Origin: Actinomycetota bacterium
GTDB lineage: Bacteria > Actinomycetota > Thermoleophilia > Solirubrobacterales > 70-9
Direction: 5' to 3'
Length of the DNA stretch: 16,417 nt
Assembly: GCA_005884985.1 (NCBI GenBank)
Contig: VAYK01000092.1
Location: 976 to 17,392 of the forward strand
The first letter of the stretch is position 1, and each line of letters begins with the position of its first letter. Shown piece by piece: positions 7,624 to 14,597 of the stretch. Made by a program: the position numbers and the translations under genes. The notes beneath the pieces were generated by a model. It searched no databases and was not told the DNA's origin. It saw nothing but the letters and a program-made list of their open reading frames with translations.

Positions 7624-8288
7624 TAGGAGGCAGTCGCCGGCCTGGGGCGATCCTCGCCGGGCCCCTCGCGGGTCGGCGGAGCGCTGGACGCCGAGCGGCC
7701 CGACGCGGGCTTGCGCTTGCTCGCGGCCGAAGCCTGACGGGAGGCTGCGGGCCGAGTCTGGCGCGGCTCGCCGGAGCGGCTCTGGGAGGCGGGCTGACGA
7801 CGGGCCTCAGGCCGGGCGCGCTTGGGTCGCGCGCCGCGCTTCTCTGTTGGCTCGCCCTCGGGAGCGCGGCGCACCGGCTCGCCGCGGCGCGGCTGTGGAG
7901 CGGCGCGTCGCTGGGGTGTCTCGCAGTAGGGACAGACCGTCCAGCGCGGGTCGATCGGCTTCTGGCACGACTCGTAGTCGCAGTTGGGGCAGGACTGCTC
8001 CTCGAGCTGCATGACTCGGAGCTCCGTTGCGCGGATCTCCAGTCGACGCTCGCGGGCGTCCTCGAGGAACTCGGGCGGACGGAGAATCGAGTACACGACC
8101 GTGCCCACGTAGGGGAAGAGCGAGGCGCCGGTGGCGCAGGCCACGAGCACCGGATCCTGGATGCGGCGCCGGGCGTCCAGGAACGTCCAGGCGACCAGCG
8201 CGATCCAGACGACCACGAGGAAGAGCACAACAAGATTCACGAACAGGTTCAGGCCCTCGTTCGTGATGCCGAACAGCGCTACGAGCAT
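7623..8288 (-). CDS. Membrane-anchored zinc-ribbon protein with long disordered basic tail
   Basis: I do not recognise a named family. The 221-residue protein has two hydrophobic spans (about 14-36 and 46-68). These are followed by a charged helix-like segment (FLEDARERRLEIRATELRV) and then a cysteine cluster: C100-P-N-C103, C108 and C119-P-Y-C122, which would make a single zinc ribbon. From about residue 127 to the end it is low-complexity, rich in Arg, Ala, Pro, Ser and Lys and probably disordered. It starts at ATG 8288 without a Shine-Dalgarno site; a TACACT hexamer on the minus strand (8320-8315) could be a -10 element, but no convincing -35 was found. It is coupled to ndk by a one-base overlap. 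It takes the place of the small membrane protein found between folC and ndk in mycobacteria, though no homology to that protein is apparent. The basic tail might bind nucleic acid or acidic lipids; that is speculation. Confidence 0.8.
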   Translation of the reverse strand: MLVALFGITNEGLNLFVNLVVLFLVVVWIALVAWTFLDARRRIQDPVLVACATGASLFPYVGTVVYSILRPPEFLEDARERRLEIRATELRVMQLEEQSCPNCDYESCQKPIDPRWTVCPYCETPQRRAAPQPRRGEPVRRAPEGEPTEKRGARPKRARPEARRQPASQSRSGEPRQTRPAASRQASAASKRKPASGRSASSAPPTREGPGEDRPRPATAS

Positions 8289-8371
8289 GTCAGGAGGCGC
8301 ATGGGCAGAGGCTGAGTGTACTTCGTTACCAGCGGGGCAAACCCTGGTTCACGGGTCGCCTTACACCTCGG

Positions 8372-8491
8372 CTAGAGGAAGAGCCTTCCGAACAGATAGC
8401 CGAGCCCGAAGAAGACCAGGATGACGATCGCCACCACGGCGGCGACCAATCCCATCATCTGGAGGAGCTCTGAGCGCGCCTCGCGGTCCAT
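8372..8491 (-). CDS. 39-residue single-span membrane protein
   Basis: This small open frame encodes a short charged N-terminus (MDREARSELLQ) and one strong transmembrane helix (about 12-36) ending in GYLFGRLFL. It starts at ATG 8491 inside the last 37 nt of folC, in a different frame, and ends at TAG 8372. No Shine-Dalgarno site is seen, so expression would rely on coupling to folC. The clean split into a charged head and a hydrophobic helix, and its fit in the folC to zinc-ribbon gap, support it as a real gene. Function is unknown; small proteins of this form often bind and modulate larger membrane complexes. Confidence 0.6.
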   Translation of the reverse strand: MDREARSELLQMMGLVAAVVAIVILVFFGLGYLFGRLFL

Positions 8492-9717
8492 GCGTACCGC
8501 AGAAGGTAATGCGAACCGGTGACCAGCGTCACGCCCCCTCGCTCGCTCGCCGCGGTCAGTGCGCACCGCACGGCCTCCTCCGGCTCCAGCACCACCTCCG
8601 CCGCGCTAATTCCGGCGGCCTCGGCCAGCTCGGCGAGACGTCCGGCCTCCAGCGAGCGGGCGCCAGGACGACCGGCTCGCGCCAGGCGCTCCGCCGGGAG
8701 CTCGGTGCAGACCACGGCGTCGACCCCAGTGGCCAGCGCCGCGAGGAAGCCGGCGGCGTCCTTGTCGGCCAGGATCGCGAGACAGACGACGACGGGTGCC
8801 TCGCCGACCACCTCGGGCAGTGCCTCGGCGAGCGCGCGGGCCCCGTCCGGGTTGTGGGCGGCATCGAGGATCAACGGCGGGATGCCATTCAGCAGCTGCA
8901 CGCGCCCCGGCAGCTCGAGCCCCTCGGCCACGGCCCCCACCCGGTCGGGATCGAGTCCCCCGAGGGTGGCCTCGGCGGCCGCGGTGGCGACCGCGAAGTT
9001 GCGCCGCTGGTAGGCGCCCCGGACGGCGAGCCGGAATCCCGGGTCGGGATCGTCGGCGACGATCAGGCGGGCGCTCCGCTCAGCGGCGGTCCGCGCGGCC
9101 AGCTCCCGGGCCTCGTGCCCGACCCGGCCCAGCACCAGCGTCGAGTGGTCGCGGAGCACGGCGAGCTTCTCGGCGGCGATCTCCTCCTCGGTCTCGCCCA
9201 GCCACTCCGTGTGCTCGAGGCCAACCGAGGTGAGCGCCGTCACCTGCGAGGGCAGCACGTTGGTTGCGTCCAGCCGGCCACCGAGCCCGGCCTCGATCAC
9301 GCCGAGCTCCACCCCGGCGGAGGCGAGAGCTACGAAAGCGGTCGCCGTCACGGCCTCGAACTGGGTCACGGACTCGCCCTCTTCCAGCGCCCGGTTGACG
9401 ACCTCGACCGACTGGGCGACCCGCTCGGCCGCGGCGGCGAACTCGCGGGCGTGGATCTCCGCGCCACCAATTCGAATTCGCTCGGACCAGCGCTCCGTAT
9501 GCGGAGAGAGATAGACGCCTGCGCGCTTCCCGTGCCCCTCGAGTAGGGCCCCCGCCATCTCCGCGACAGACGACTTCCCGTTGGTGCCGACGACGTGGAT
9601 CGAGGCGAAGCGGTGCTGCGGCATCCCCAGCACCGAGACAAGTCGCCGGATCCGCTCCAGCCCCAAACGCCAACCGAGCCGCTCGAGCGAGGCGAAGTAA
9701 TCCTCGGCATCAAACAC
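8455..9717 (-). CDS. folC: Dihydrofolate synthase / folylpolyglutamate synthase
   Basis: FolC is a Mur-ligase-like ATP-dependent enzyme that adds glutamate to dihydropteroate and then extends the polyglutamate tail of folates. The 420-residue protein has the P-loop GTNGKSS (44-50), YLSPHTERWSERIRIGG (69-85), the GLEHTEWLGETEEEIAAEK region that binds Mg and ATP, and LDAAHNPDGARALAEAL, the family's C-terminal-domain motif. The P-loop has Ser where GKGS is more usual, a minor change. The start is GTG at 9717, supported by a GGGAGGAGG Shine-Dalgarno site about 6 nt upstream. It lies 75 nt downstream of valS, as in many Firmicutes and actinobacteria. Whether it performs both activities cannot be decided from sequence alone. 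Confidence 0.95.
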   Translation of the reverse strand: MFDAEDYFASLERLGWRLGLERIRRLVSVLGMPQHRFASIHVVGTNGKSSVAEMAGALLEGHGKRAGVYLSPHTERWSERIRIGGAEIHAREFAAAAERVAQSVEVVNRALEEGESVTQFEAVTATAFVALASAGVELGVIEAGLGGRLDATNVLPSQVTALTSVGLEHTEWLGETEEEIAAEKLAVLRDHSTLVLGRVGHEARELAARTAAERSARLIVADDPDPGFRLAVRGAYQRRNFAVATAAAEATLGGLDPDRVGAVAEGLELPGRVQLLNGIPPLILDAAHNPDGARALAEALPEVVGEAPVVVCLAILADKDAAGFLAALATGVDAVVCTELPAERLARAGRPGARSLEAGRLAELAEAAGISAAEVVLEPEEAVRCALTAASERGGVTLVTGSHYLLRYAWTARRAQSSSR

Positions 9718-9723
9718 CGGCCG

Positions 9724-9732
9724 CCTCCTCCC
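9724..9732 (-). promoter_or_regulatory. Ribosome binding site of folC
   Basis: GGGAGGAGG lies 6 nt before the GTG at 9717. It is among the strongest Shine-Dalgarno sites in the window and settles the GTG start. Confidence 0.75.
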
Positions 9733-9754
9733 AGGGAGTCGAAGGCGATCGGTG

Positions 9755-9773
9755 ATCCGAGCTTTGCTCGGAT
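9755..9773 (-). other. Stem-loop in the valS-folC gap
   Basis: A perfect 8-bp inverted repeat (ATCCGAGC / GCTCGGAT) with a 3-nt loop lies about 20 nt after the valS stop and before the folC ribosome binding site. There is no T-run after it on the minus strand, so it is not a standard intrinsic terminator. It may stabilise the end of the valS message, mark a processing site or reduce read-through. This is an inference from position and symmetry. Confidence 0.4.
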
Positions 9774-9792
9774 ACGTCCGGGGGCGGCCGGG

Positions 9793-12384
9793 TCAGCCCT
9801 GTCCCCCGAGCTCCTCGAGCTCCGCTCGGTAGGTGGCGAGCTTCTCACGCTCGGCTTCCACGACCTGCGCTGGAGCGTTGCTCACAAACCCCTGGTTCCC
9901 GATCCTGCCCTCGGCGCGCTCGATCTCCGAGCGCAGCGTGTCACGCTTCTCTGCGATCCGGCGACGGACCTGCTCCCCGTCCACCTCCTCCGAGGACAGG
10001 ATCTCAATCCGGCCGAACGTCACCAGCGCCTCGCCCTCGACGCCGTCGAAGGACAGGCGCGCCAGCCGGGCGACCAGCTCGTGCGGGGGCGCGCCGTCGC
10101 CTTCGGCGAGTCGTGCGGGCAGCACACTACCCGGCGCCACTCCGACCAGATCGCGCCAGCGTCGCACGCTGCGGGTGAGCTCGATCGAGGCCCCGACCTC
10201 GCGCTCGGCCTCCTCATCGGCCAGCGACCGGTCGACCTCCGGGAACGGGTGCACGACGAGCATCTCCGAACCCTTCCCGTCGGCCGCCGAACGCAGGTAC
10301 GAGTAGATCTCCTCGGTGACGAACGGCATCACCGGGTGGGCAAGGGCAAGCGTCTGCTCGAGCACCCACAAAAGCGTCGCCGTCGCCTCGCCCTGGCCGT
10401 CATAGAGGCGCGGCTTGACGATCTCCAGATACCAGTCGCAGAGCTCCGACCAAAAGAAGCGATAGAGCTCCTGCGCCGCGTGTGAAAAGTCGTAGGAGTC
10501 GAGGTCCATGGTGACGGCCTCGATCGCCCGTTGAAGCCGGGAGACGATCCAGCGGTCCTCGATCCGCTCCGGCCGCAGCTCTGGTGCCACGCCCCCAACG
10601 TTGAGGAGGATCAGCCGCGACGCGTTCCAAATCTTGTTCGCCAGGTCCTCTCCCTGCTGGATCCGATCGGCCGAGTAGCGCACGTCCTGCCCCGATGACA
10701 TCGCCAGTAGGCCGAACCGGACTGCGTCGGCGCCGTGAACGGTGATCTCGTCCAGCGGATCGATTCCCGTGCCGAGGCTCTTCGACATCCGCCGCCCATC
10801 GGGAGCTTGGATCACCGGCGTGATGTAGACGTCATCGAAGGGGATGTCGCCGGTGAACTCCAAGCCCATCATCACCATCCGGGCGACCCAGAGGAAGATG
10901 ATGTCCCGAGCCGTGACCAGCACGTTGGTCGGGTAGAACGCGCGCAGCTCCGGGGTCTGCTCGGGCCAGCCGAGCACCGCGAAAGGCCACAGCGCCGAGC
11001 TGAACCAGGTGTCGAGCACGTCCTCGTCCTGGCGCAGCTCGCCGCCGCACGAGCAGCAGCGGTCCGGCGCCGCTTCGGCGACGTAGGTCTCTTCGCATGC
11101 GTCGCAGTACCAGACCGGCAGCCGGTGCCCCCACCAGAGCTGGCGCGAGATGCACCAGGGCCGGATGTTCTCCATCCAGTCCAAGTAGACCCGCTTGTGC
11201 TGCTCGGGGACGATTCGCACCCGGTCGTGCTCGATGACCTCGATCGCGGGCTTCGCCAGCTCGTCCATGCGGCAGAACCACTGCAGCGAGATCAGCGGCT
11301 CGATCCTCTCCCCTGTGCGATGGGAGAAGGGCACCGAGTGCACGTACGGCTCCTCCGCGCGGAGGAGCCCATCGGCGCGCAGCGCCGCGAGCACGGCCTC
11401 CCGGGCCTCCGCGACCGTCAGGCCGGCAAACCGCTCGCCGGCCTCGGCGGTCATCAGCCCGTCCTCACCGATCACGGTCACCTCGTCGAGGCCGTGGGCA
11501 CGGCCGATCTGGAAGTCGTTTGGGTCATGGCCCGGGGTGATCTTCACCGCCCCGGTTCCGAACTCGGGGTCCACGTGCTCGTCGGCGATGATCGGCAGGC
11601 GGCGCCCGACCAGGGGAAGGATGCAGCTACCGCCGATCAGGTCCTTGTAGCGCTCGTCGTCGGGATGCACCGCCACCGCGGTATCGGCGAGCATCGTCTC
11701 GGGGCGCACCGTCGCCACCGTCAGCACGCGGTCGGACCCCTCGACCGGATAGTCGATCGAGTACAGGGTGTCCGCGACCTCGCGGTTCTCGACCTCGAGG
11801 TCGGAGATCGCCGAGCGCGAGCCGACGTCCCAGTTGACCATGTAGTTGTCGCGGTAGATGTAGCCCTTGTCGTAGAGGCGCACGAAGACGCGGTAGACGG
11901 CGCGCACGTAGCCCTCGTCGAGCGTGAATCGCTCGCGCTCGTAGTCGCATGAGGCGCCCAGCCGCTTGAGCTGCTCGATGATCGTCGAGCCGTACTGCTG
12001 CCGCCACTTCCAGACGCGGTCGACGAATGCCTCGCGACCGAGCTCGTGCCGCGAGGTTCCCTCTTTGCGAAGCTCCCTCTCGACCACGGCCTGGGTCGCG
12101 ATCCCGGCGTGGTCGGTGCCCAGCGCCCAAAGCGTGTTGCGGCCTCGCATCCGGTTGATCCGCGTCAGGGCGTCCTGGACGGTGCCGTTTAGCGCGTGCC
12201 CCATGTGGAGGGCACCGGTGACGTTCGGCGGCGGGATCGCGATCGAGAAGTGCTCCTCCGGCGTTCCCTCCGCCGGCGGATGGAAGTAGCCACCCTCGAG
12301 CCAGCGCTCGAGGATCCGCTCCTCGACCTTTGACGGCTCGTAGCGAGTCGTCTCCTCGAGGCGCTTTCGGCGCTCGGTGTCCAT
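9793..12384 (-). CDS. valS: Valyl-tRNA synthetase
   Basis: ValRS charges tRNA-Val and edits mis-activated threonine. The 863-residue class I enzyme has IAIPPPNVTGALHMGHAL with the HIGH-type box HMGH at 60-63. The CP1 editing domain (roughly 200-345) includes TVATVRPETMLADTAVAV and GAVKITPGHDPNDF. A zinc-binding cysteine group follows (C427, C430, C443/444, C446). The DTWFSSALWPF motif lies near 458 and the KMSKS box RRMSKSLG at 531-538. After the anticodon-binding domain the C-terminus forms the expected coiled-coil tRNA arm (RIAEKRDTLRSEIERAEGRI, EAEREKLATYRAELEELG). The start is ATG at 12384. No Shine-Dalgarno site precedes it, but a TAGACT hexamer lies 8 nt upstream, compatible with a leaderless or very short-leader message. 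Confidence 0.97.
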   Translation of the reverse strand: MDTERRKRLEETTRYEPSKVEERILERWLEGGYFHPPAEGTPEEHFSIAIPPPNVTGALHMGHALNGTVQDALTRINRMRGRNTLWALGTDHAGIATQAVVERELRKEGTSRHELGREAFVDRVWKWRQQYGSTIIEQLKRLGASCDYERERFTLDEGYVRAVYRVFVRLYDKGYIYRDNYMVNWDVGSRSAISDLEVENREVADTLYSIDYPVEGSDRVLTVATVRPETMLADTAVAVHPDDERYKDLIGGSCILPLVGRRLPIIADEHVDPEFGTGAVKITPGHDPNDFQIGRAHGLDEVTVIGEDGLMTAEAGERFAGLTVAEAREAVLAALRADGLLRAEEPYVHSVPFSHRTGERIEPLISLQWFCRMDELAKPAIEVIEHDRVRIVPEQHKRVYLDWMENIRPWCISRQLWWGHRLPVWYCDACEETYVAEAAPDRCCSCGGELRQDEDVLDTWFSSALWPFAVLGWPEQTPELRAFYPTNVLVTARDIIFLWVARMVMMGLEFTGDIPFDDVYITPVIQAPDGRRMSKSLGTGIDPLDEITVHGADAVRFGLLAMSSGQDVRYSADRIQQGEDLANKIWNASRLILLNVGGVAPELRPERIEDRWIVSRLQRAIEAVTMDLDSYDFSHAAQELYRFFWSELCDWYLEIVKPRLYDGQGEATATLLWVLEQTLALAHPVMPFVTEEIYSYLRSAADGKGSEMLVVHPFPEVDRSLADEEAEREVGASIELTRSVRRWRDLVGVAPGSVLPARLAEGDGAPPHELVARLARLSFDGVEGEALVTFGRIEILSSEEVDGEQVRRRIAEKRDTLRSEIERAEGRIGNQGFVSNAPAQVVEAEREKLATYRAELEELGGQG

Positions 12385-12392
12385 GGCCGGCG

Positions 12393-12398
12393 AGTCTA
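12393..12398 (-). promoter_or_regulatory. Possible -10 element giving a near-leaderless valS mRNA
   Basis: TAGACT on the minus strand ends 8 nt before the valS ATG, with no Shine-Dalgarno site between. TANNNT boxes at about this distance are typical of leaderless genes in actinobacteria. The -35 region (CCTGAA at a 17-nt spacing) is poor, so confidence is low. Confidence 0.28.
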
Positions 12399-12475
12399 GT
12401 GCGGCCGCTCATGCGTTCAGGAACCGCTTGCGAAGGCCGATAAGGAGTGAGCAAGCCACGAAAGGATCGGCCGCG

Positions 12476-12556
12476 ATGGTCGCGCTCATCGCTCTCGGAC
12501 TGGTGATGATGATCTGGGTGCTCACCTGGGACGGCTTGGGCAAGCGCCCGGGCTAG
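12476..12556 (+). CDS. Possible 26-residue plus-strand membrane peptide
   Basis: Between the divergent-facing start of valS and the end of clpX, a plus-strand frame encodes MVALIALGLVMMIWVLTWDG followed by LGKRPG and a TAG stop. Residues 1-18 would form one short transmembrane helix, with a basic tail. An AAAGGA Shine-Dalgarno-like site (12461-12466) lies 9 nt upstream of the ATG. It opposes its minus-strand neighbours. No clear promoter was found. The peptide is short enough that chance is a real alternative, so this is a candidate only. The rest of the 193-nt gap shows nothing else convincing. Confidence 0.35.
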   Translation: MVALIALGLVMMIWVLTWDGLGKRPG

Positions 12557-12577
12557 TGGTACCTAGGCCGACTCTTC

Positions 12578-13790
12578 CTACAGCTCGTCCAGCTCGACGG
12601 GCTCATCCGGGGTAGCCTCGGTGACCAGCGTGGGCCTCAGTCCCCGCTGGATCGTCTCCTTGGTGACCACGCACTTGCGCACGTCGCGGCGCGAGGGGAG
12701 CTCGAACTGAACGTCGAGCAGGGTCTCCTCGAGGATCGAGCGCAGGCCACGGGCGCCGACCTCCCGCTCCAGCGCCCGGTCGGAGATCGCGCCCAGCGAG
12801 TCGGGCGCGAACACGAGCTCGATGTCGTCGAACTCGAAGAAGCGCTCGAACTGCTTGGTGAGCGCGTTTCGCGGCTCGGTCAGGATCTTGATCAGGTCGG
12901 CGCGGGTCAGCTGATGGATCGCCGCGACCACCGGCAGGCGCCCGATGAATTCGGGGATCAGCCCGTACTCCATTAGGTCCTCGGGCAGGACCTGCTCGAA
13001 CAGCTCGCCGGTGTCCTTTTGGGCGCGGGAGGGGATCGAGGCGCCGAAGCCGACGCCCTTGTGCCCGATTCGTCGCTCGATCACCTTGTCGAGGCTGGCG
13101 AACGAGCCGCCGCAGATGAACAGGACGTTGGTGGTATCGATGGTCAGGAACTCCTGGTGCGGGTGCTTGCGCCCGCCCTGCGGCGGCACCGAGGCGGTGG
13201 TCCCCTCGAGGATCTTCAAGAGCGCCTGCTGCACGCCCTCGCCGGAGACGTCACGGGTGATCGAGGGGTTGTCCGCCTTGCGGGCGATCTTGTCGACCTC
13301 GTCGATGTAGATGATCCCGGTCTCGGCCTTCTTGACGTCGGCCAGCCTCGGTCAGCGCGGTGGCGTCGGCGATCGCGAAGGGGACGTTGAGGATCCGGGC
13401 CAGCGTCTGGGCGAGCAGGGTCTTGCCGCAGCCGGTCGGGCCGAGCAAAAGGATGTTGGATTTATGGAGCTCGACCTCCTCGTCGCCGTTGTGCGCCATC
13501 TGGATGCGCTTGTAGTGGTTGTAGACGGCGACCGAGAGCGCCCGCTTGGCGGTCTCCTGGCCGACAACGTACTCGTTGAGGACGGCGTGGATCTCCTTCG
13601 GCTTCGGCAGGCTCTCGAGCTCGAAGGTGGGCGGCGCGGCGAGCTCCTCGTCGATGATCTCGTTGCAGAGATCGATGCACTCGTCGCAGATGTAGACGCC
13701 GGGTCCGGCGATCAGTTTCTTGACCTGGCGCTGGGACTTCCCGCAGAAGCTGCAGAGAAGCTGCTCGTTGGCGTCGGTTGGGCGTGCCAC
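12578..13790 (-). pseudogene. clpX: ATP-dependent protease ATPase subunit ClpX, disrupted by an internal deletion and frameshift
   Basis: ClpX unfolds substrates and feeds them to ClpP. The first part (GTG at 13790, AAGGGAG Shine-Dalgarno site 7 nt upstream) has the zinc-binding N-domain cysteines C13, C16, C35 and C38, VLNEYVVGQETAKRALSVAV, Walker A GPTGCGKT (117-124) and ADATALTEAG to residue 150. There the frame breaks at 13340-13343. The message resumes in another frame at 13339 with DVKKAETGIIYIDEVDKIAR (Walker B) and runs 253 residues to TAG at 12578, including VQQALLKILEGT, the ClpP-docking loop (KGVGFGAS), IPEFIGRLPVV and the sensor-2 helix region REVGARGLRSI. Normal ClpX has about 19 more residues at the break, starting with the GYVG pore loop; their absence corresponds to roughly 56 missing nucleotides. 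Together with those residues the total would be about 422, the normal length. Every other motif is intact, so this is either a very recent mutation or an assembly error. Confidence 0.9.
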
Positions 13791-13873
13791 CGTTGTTCTC
13801 CCTTCAACGACTACGCCGGACCGTCACACACGCAGGTTACGACACGGGCGAGGCCGGCTTCGACCACTGGTTG

Positions 13874-13902
13874 TTACTAGGTAAAGACGCCCGTCCCTTC
13901 AA
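13874..13902 (-). promoter_or_regulatory. Candidate promoter of clpX
   Basis: On the minus strand, TTGAAG (13902-13897) and TAGTAA (13879-13874) are separated by 17 nt, predicting a start near 13867 and a leader of about 77 nt before the clpX GTG. It lies in the 267-nt divergent region between clpX and the first secreted-protein gene. I see no HrcA- or ClgR-type operator I could name. The -10 lacks the final T of the consensus. Confidence 0.35.
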
Positions 13903-13976
13903 GGCGCGGGCGGGCTTGCAGGTTTCGGTGGACTTGCAGGTCCGCGAGCTGACGGAGCTCGAGGCGCCGGGGTCCA

Positions 13977-14005
13977 TTGACAGGGCAAGGATGCGCACAT
14001 AGGGT
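13977..14005 (+). promoter_or_regulatory. Strong sigma70-type promoter of the first secreted-protein gene
   Basis: A perfect TTGACA -35 box (13977-13982) and TAGGGT -10 box (14000-14005) are separated by exactly 17 nt. They lie about 53 nt before the GTG at 14058. The same arrangement is found before the second paralogue, which supports both being functional. Confidence 0.65.
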
Positions 14006-14057
14006 GCGCGCACGGAGGTTCGGGGGAGGCTCGAGCCGGAGAACAGGAGGAGGACGC

Positions 14058-14495
14058 GTGAAGCGCATACTCATCTGCGCCGTGCTGATCGTCGCGCTGG
14101 CTCTGTCCGCTGTCGCCGTGGCGGCCGTTCGTCACTACCACGGCACTGTCGATCCCGGCGGCACGCTCAGGTTCGTGACCAAGGTGCGACATGGCAAAAC
14201 GATCAAGGTCAGGCGCTTCGTGTTCAAACACGTCCCGATGCAGTGCGACAACGGCGCCTCGACGGTAGGCAACGTCGGCACTCCCCCGCCGGCGATGCGG
14301 GTCAACGCGCAGCACAGGTTCCACGGCAACTTCACCTCCGCGGCCGGCCGCAAGCATCTCCACATCGACGGCAAGCTCAAGCATCACGCCCGGAAGGCCA
14401 AGGGCACGCTGCGCGTCAGGGGCGACTTCGGAGGTAGCGCGACCAGCTGCGACACGGGAAAGGACGACTGGCGCGCGCACCGCGGCGGCGGCTGA
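14058..14495 (+). CDS. Small secreted protein, paralogue 1 (unknown function)
   Basis: The 145-residue protein begins with a signal peptide (VKRILICAVLIVALALSAVA, cleavage likely near residue 23, AVA-AV). The mature part is small, very basic and His-rich (for example RKHLHIDGKLKHHARK). It has two cysteines, C63 and C131, which could form a disulfide. The C-terminal signature KGTLRVRGDF then SCDTGKDDWRAHR recurs in its neighbour. The start is GTG at 14058, set by an AGGAGGAGG Shine-Dalgarno site ending 4 nt upstream; the frame is open from 13977, but that extension would cover the promoter. It is on the strand opposite to clpX and clpP. I do not recognise a named family; the mixed-sheet look of the mature part suggests a beta-rich fold, which is inference. 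Confidence 0.8.
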   Translation: MKRILICAVLIVALALSAVAVAAVRHYHGTVDPGGTLRFVTKVRHGKTIKVRRFVFKHVPMQCDNGASTVGNVGTPPPAMRVNAQHRFHGNFTSAAGRKHLHIDGKLKHHARKAKGTLRVRGDFGGSATSCDTGKDDWRAHRGGG

Positions 14496-14521
14496 AGCGC
14501 TAGGTGTAAGACCCGAACGGG

Positions 14522-14550
14522 TTGACCGGGCTGGCATGTCCAGCTACGGT
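14522..14550 (+). promoter_or_regulatory. Strong sigma70-type promoter of the second secreted-protein gene
   Basis: TTGACC (14522-14527) and TACGGT (14545-14550) are separated by exactly 17 nt and lie 47 nt before the GTG at 14598. The layout copies that of paralogue 1, so the duplication unit included the promoter and leader. Confidence 0.6.
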
Positions 14551-14597
14551 TAGGACGAGGGCTCGGGGAGCGTCTCGAGCCGGGGACAGGGAGACGC

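Noticed and set aside
10735..11952. 405-codon plus-strand open frame antisense to valS
   Set aside because: valS is unmistakable on the other strand; the antisense product is Arg/His/Val-rich with no recognisable domain.
12578..13790. Programmed ribosomal frameshift or a split clpX made of two genes
   Set aside because: A shift alone would not restore the ~19 missing residues, no slippery heptamer is seen at 13337-13346, and the second half has no start signal before Walker B.
13791..14057. HrcA (CIRCE) or ClgR operator in the clpX upstream region
   Set aside because: I looked for a long inverted repeat of the expected type and found none convincing; short symmetries such as GAGCT-N5-AGCTC are too weak.
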